From NCBI GenBank assembly GCA_963803335.1, contig CAWDME010000006.1, positions 1 to 64,000 on the forward strand: DNA of 64,000 bases. Reading direction: 5' to 3'. The stretch comes from DASSUW01 sp963803335 (GTDB lineage: Bacteria > Actinomycetota > Thermoleophilia > Solirubrobacterales > Solirubrobacteraceae). Of the stretch, positions 62,039-64,000 are shown piece by piece; positions within the stretch are counted from its first letter, which is position 1; every line of letters starts with the position of its first letter. The notes below the pieces were generated by a model. That model was not told the DNA's origin, searched no databases, and saw only the letters and a program-made list of their open reading frames with translations. The position numbers were made by a program, and so were the translations under genes.

Positions 62039-63454
62039 GGTTCTGTCCGGTCTTCTGTGTGAGGTCGGGGTGACCGACGCGGCCCTTTGGGCCGGGAAAG
62101 GCCACCCATGCCAGCCCAGAAAGTGAAATTCAGAGGAGATGAGACGTCTCGTCCCGCGGTGGGAGAGAGTTCTGTTGAGGAGGCGCGGGATCGGCTCGCG
62201 GGGTTGTTGCCTGATGACGCGCTGCAGGACGCGCTGAAAGGGCTTGAGCCGGACGAGATCACCGGCCCGGGCGGGTTGTTGACAAAGCTCGCCGGCCGCG
62301 TGATCGAGACCGCGCTCGGCGCCGAGCTGTCCGAGCACCTTGGTTACCCGCCGGGGCAGGCGCCGCCCGGCGGGGCCGGCAACCACCGCAACGGCCATAC
62401 GCCGAAGACGCTGCGGACCGAGCTCGGGCCCGTCAACGTCAAGACGCCACGTGATCGCCAAGGCAGCTTCGAGCCCAAGCTGGTCGGCAAGCGCCAGACG
62501 CGACTGGCCGGCTTGGACGAGAAGATCCTGGGGCTCTATGCCGGCGGCATGACCGTGCGCGACATCGAGGCGCATCTGCGCGAGCTCTACGGCGTCCAGA
62601 TCGGCCGCGACACGATCAGCACGGTCACCGACGCGGTGCTCGAGGACGTCGCCGCGTGGCGCACCAGGCCGCTGGATGCCGTCTATCCGATCGTCTACTT
62701 CGACTGCCTGATGGTCAAGGTCCGCGAGGACCGCTCCGTCCGCTCACGCGCCTGCTATCTCGCTGTCGGCGTCAGCGTCGAGGGCGAGCGCGACGTGCTC
62801 GGGATCTGGTGGCAGGACACCGAGGGCGCGAAGTTCTGGCTGGCCGTGCTCAACGACCTGCACCGCCGCGGCGTCTCTGACGTCCTGGTCGCCTGCGTCG
62901 ACGGCCTGAAGGGCTTCCCGGAGGCGATCGAGGCCGTGTTCCCGGCCGCCTGGGTGCAGACCTGCATCGTGCATCAGATCCGCAGCTCGATGCGCTACGT
63001 CGCCTACAAGGATCGAAAAGCCGTCGCCCGCGACCTCAAGCCCGTCTACCGCGCGATCAATGCCGACGCGGCCGGCGCCGCGCTCGCGGCGTTCGACGAG
63101 CGCTGGGGCGAGCGCTACCCGATGATCGCCGACTCCTGGCGAACGCACTGGCCACAGATCACGCCGTTCCTGGCCCTGCCGGAGGACCTGCGCCGGGCGG
63201 TCTACACCACCAACAGCATCGAGAACCTCAACCGCCAGATCAGAAAGACGATCAAGACCCGCGGGCACTTCCCCGACGAACAGGCCGCCACCAAGCTGAT
63301 CTACCTCGCCATCCAGCGCGCCGAGCGCAAGTGGCGCAAGGCCTACAACTGGACCAACGCCCTCAGAGGCCTCAAAATCCACTTCGGAGACCGACTCCCC
63401 GACTGACATGACAACAGTCGCCCTGGCCTCACACACAGAAGCCCGGACAGTCTC
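62039..63454 (+). mobile_element. IS256-family element inserted in IS110 copy 3
   Basis: 1416 bp. The ends GGTTCTGTCCGGTCTTCTGT and, reversed, GAGACTGTCCGGGCTTCTGT are inverted repeats. The 8-bp duplication CTCGGATC occurs at 62031-62038 and 63455-63462. Joining the flanks across one copy restores LPDPSVRRE in the IS110 frame. Confidence 0.92.
62108..63406 (+). CDS. IS256-family (Mutator-type) transposase
   Basis: A 432-residue transposase with an N-terminal GPGGLLTKLAGRVIETALGA and AELSEHLGYPPGQAPPGGAG region, typical of IS256. The catalytic DDE domain has VYPIVYFDCLMVKVREDRSV (first Asp), DVLVACVDGLKGFPEAIEAV (second Asp), TCIVHQIRSSMRYVAYKDRK (CxxxH) and AVYTTNSIENLNRQIRKTIK (Glu). The tail AERKWRKAYNWTNALRGLKI is standard. 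The frame is complete, so the copy may be active. Confidence 0.94.
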   Translation: MPAQKVKFRGDETSRPAVGESSVEEARDRLAGLLPDDALQDALKGLEPDEITGPGGLLTKLAGRVIETALGAELSEHLGYPPGQAPPGGAGNHRNGHTPKTLRTELGPVNVKTPRDRQGSFEPKLVGKRQTRLAGLDEKILGLYAGGMTVRDIEAHLRELYGVQIGRDTISTVTDAVLEDVAAWRTRPLDAVYPIVYFDCLMVKVREDRSVRSRACYLAVGVSVEGERDVLGIWWQDTEGAKFWLAVLNDLHRRGVSDVLVACVDGLKGFPEAIEAVFPAAWVQTCIVHQIRSSMRYVAYKDRKAVARDLKPVYRAINADAAGAALAAFDERWGERYPMIADSWRTHWPQITPFLALPEDLRRAVYTTNSIENLNRQIRKTIKTRGHFPDEQAATKLIYLAIQRAERKWRKAYNWTNALRGLKIHFGDRLPD

Positions 63455-63811
63455 CTCGGATCGGGCAGCCAGATCGCCGGCACCAAATCGCGCCACGACA
63501 GCTCGGCGAGCACGCGCGCGTCGATCTTGTCGGTCTTGCAAGCCAACGGCGCCAACCCCTTGACCTTCTGCGCGTCGGCGACCAGCACCTCCCAGCCGAG
63601 CTCCTCCAGCGTGTCATGCACGAACCGCGCGCCGGTCATCGACTCAATCACCGCCCGCACCCGCTCGCCGCTCAGGCGCGCGGCGAGATGGCGCAAGCCG
63701 TCAGCGTCCGGCGCCGCCGCGGTCTGCGCGACCAGCTCGCCGGCCTCGTCGACCAAGCAGACATCAAGCCGCCGCCGACTCAAATCCAGTCCAGCGTGCA
63801 ACATACGAAAC

Positions 63812-63869
63812 GGGCCTCCTCGTGCTCGCTCCTCGGTGACACGCTGAGCCTGTCACCGAGGAGGCCCCC
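63812..63869 (-). ncRNA. hairpin at the IS110 copy 3 end, candidate bridge RNA segment
   Basis: GGGCCTCCTCG (63812-63822) can pair with CGAGGAGGCCCC (63858-63869), and CCTCGGTGACA (63831-63841) pairs perfectly with TGTCACCGAGG (63851-63861). The two pairings compete. It lies 8 bases upstream of the IS110 start codon, where bridge RNAs are encoded. A GGGCCTCCTC-type hairpin occupies the same place in IS110 copy 1. Confidence 0.45.
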
Positions 63870-64000
63870 TTTCATCGCAGTCCGAAGCGAGCGTCTCGGG
63901 CTTGAGCGCGGAGTGCCCTTGGTAACGGGACCGGGCGTGCTGCTCCACCGATCCGCCAGGCCGCGAGCGACCCTCGCGTCGCCACACCAACCGGCACGCA
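63870..64000. other. window edge, nothing identified
   Basis: The last 131 bases follow the IS110 end hairpin. I see no gene, RNA or repeat that can be supported. Confidence 0.4.

Larger units (their letters stand above)
61346..63804 (-). pseudogene. IS110-family transposase (copy 3), split by IS256 and frameshifted
   Basis: The N-terminal part (63804-63455) reads MLHAGLDLSRRRLDVCLVDE, VRAVIESMTGARFVHDTLEE and CKTDKIDARVLAELSWRDLV. After the inserted IS256 the frame resumes as SVRRERELARYRLHLVRHRT at 62038. Two further frameshifts, near 61845 and 61525, separate LELIDDLELQIASLTVELRR, LVTAPGFGWINAYTVASEIG and PIYSERYQAMKKRLGRQRDP. It was therefore already decaying, or continued to decay after the insertion. 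Confidence 0.88.

Noticed and set aside
46941..63900. Shared 16-mer GAAGCGAGCGTCTCGG at 46941 and 63884 as a fifth repeat copy
   Set aside because: The match stops at once on both sides and lies outside the repeat's conserved blocks; it is likely chance in GC-rich DNA.

Overview
The window is very GC-rich, with short intergenic gaps and many ATGA or GTGA start/stop overlaps. Gene content points to a high-GC actinobacterium of the Thermoleophilia/Solirubrobacterales kind: split actinobacterial SOS mutasome genes (dnaE2, imuB, DUF6504) under GAAC-N4-GTTC LexA boxes, a type A RNase P RNA, exported beta-propeller proteins with a YxFEYGPTxxYG tail domain, many LuxR-type regulators, and WXG100-like proteins. 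The lineage is inferred, not proven.

Bases 1-35400 look like chromosome backbone. In order they hold a methyltransferase and an alpha/beta hydrolase, a DUF4242 protein, a large ATPase-LuxR regulator, an RsgA-like GTPase, an exported GH43-like protein, ilvA with overlapping ridA, a DUF255 protein, and an exported six-repeat propeller. A WXG100 locus follows with three tandem EF-hand modules, then glnA and an HxlR/AhpD-like pair. Next comes a membrane protein gene behind a probable cyclic-di-AMP (ydaO-type) riboswitch, a membrane cytochrome c and dnaE2. After these lie an overlapping receiver / histidine kinase / NarL regulator / aminotransferase operon, imuB with DUF6504, rnpB, a 3-hydroxyacyl-CoA dehydrogenase, and lexA with a small zinc-ribbon gene.

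Bases 35300-41100 look like an integrated element at a tRNA-Leu(GAG) gene. They carry a tyrosine integrase, an excisionase-like HTH protein, a small element protein, a truncated unknown protein cut by an IS256-type remnant, a SUKH (SMI1/KNR4) protein with a frameshifted partner, and a ComF-like phosphoribosyltransferase.

Bases 41400-48600 hold a LuxR-TPR regulator followed by a coupled cupin / hydrolase / methyltransferase / metallo-beta-lactamase / SnoaL operon, then a patatin-like lipase. Bases 48900-64000 are rich in insertion sequences: two intact IS110 transposases, a dead IS481 copy, an IS30 nested inside an IS3 (both target duplications readable), and an IS256 nested inside a decayed IS110. 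Between them lie a 1026-residue propeller protein, a small membrane protein and an ArsR-like regulator.

The most notable unexplained structure is a roughly 175-bp non-coding repeat present four times (5011, 41165, 46983, 58043), with strongly conserved ends and a variable middle. Two inverted copies bracket the 41.4-46.9 kb operon. The riboswitch-controlled membrane protein and the EF-hand/WXG100 locus are the other main candidates for undescribed biology.
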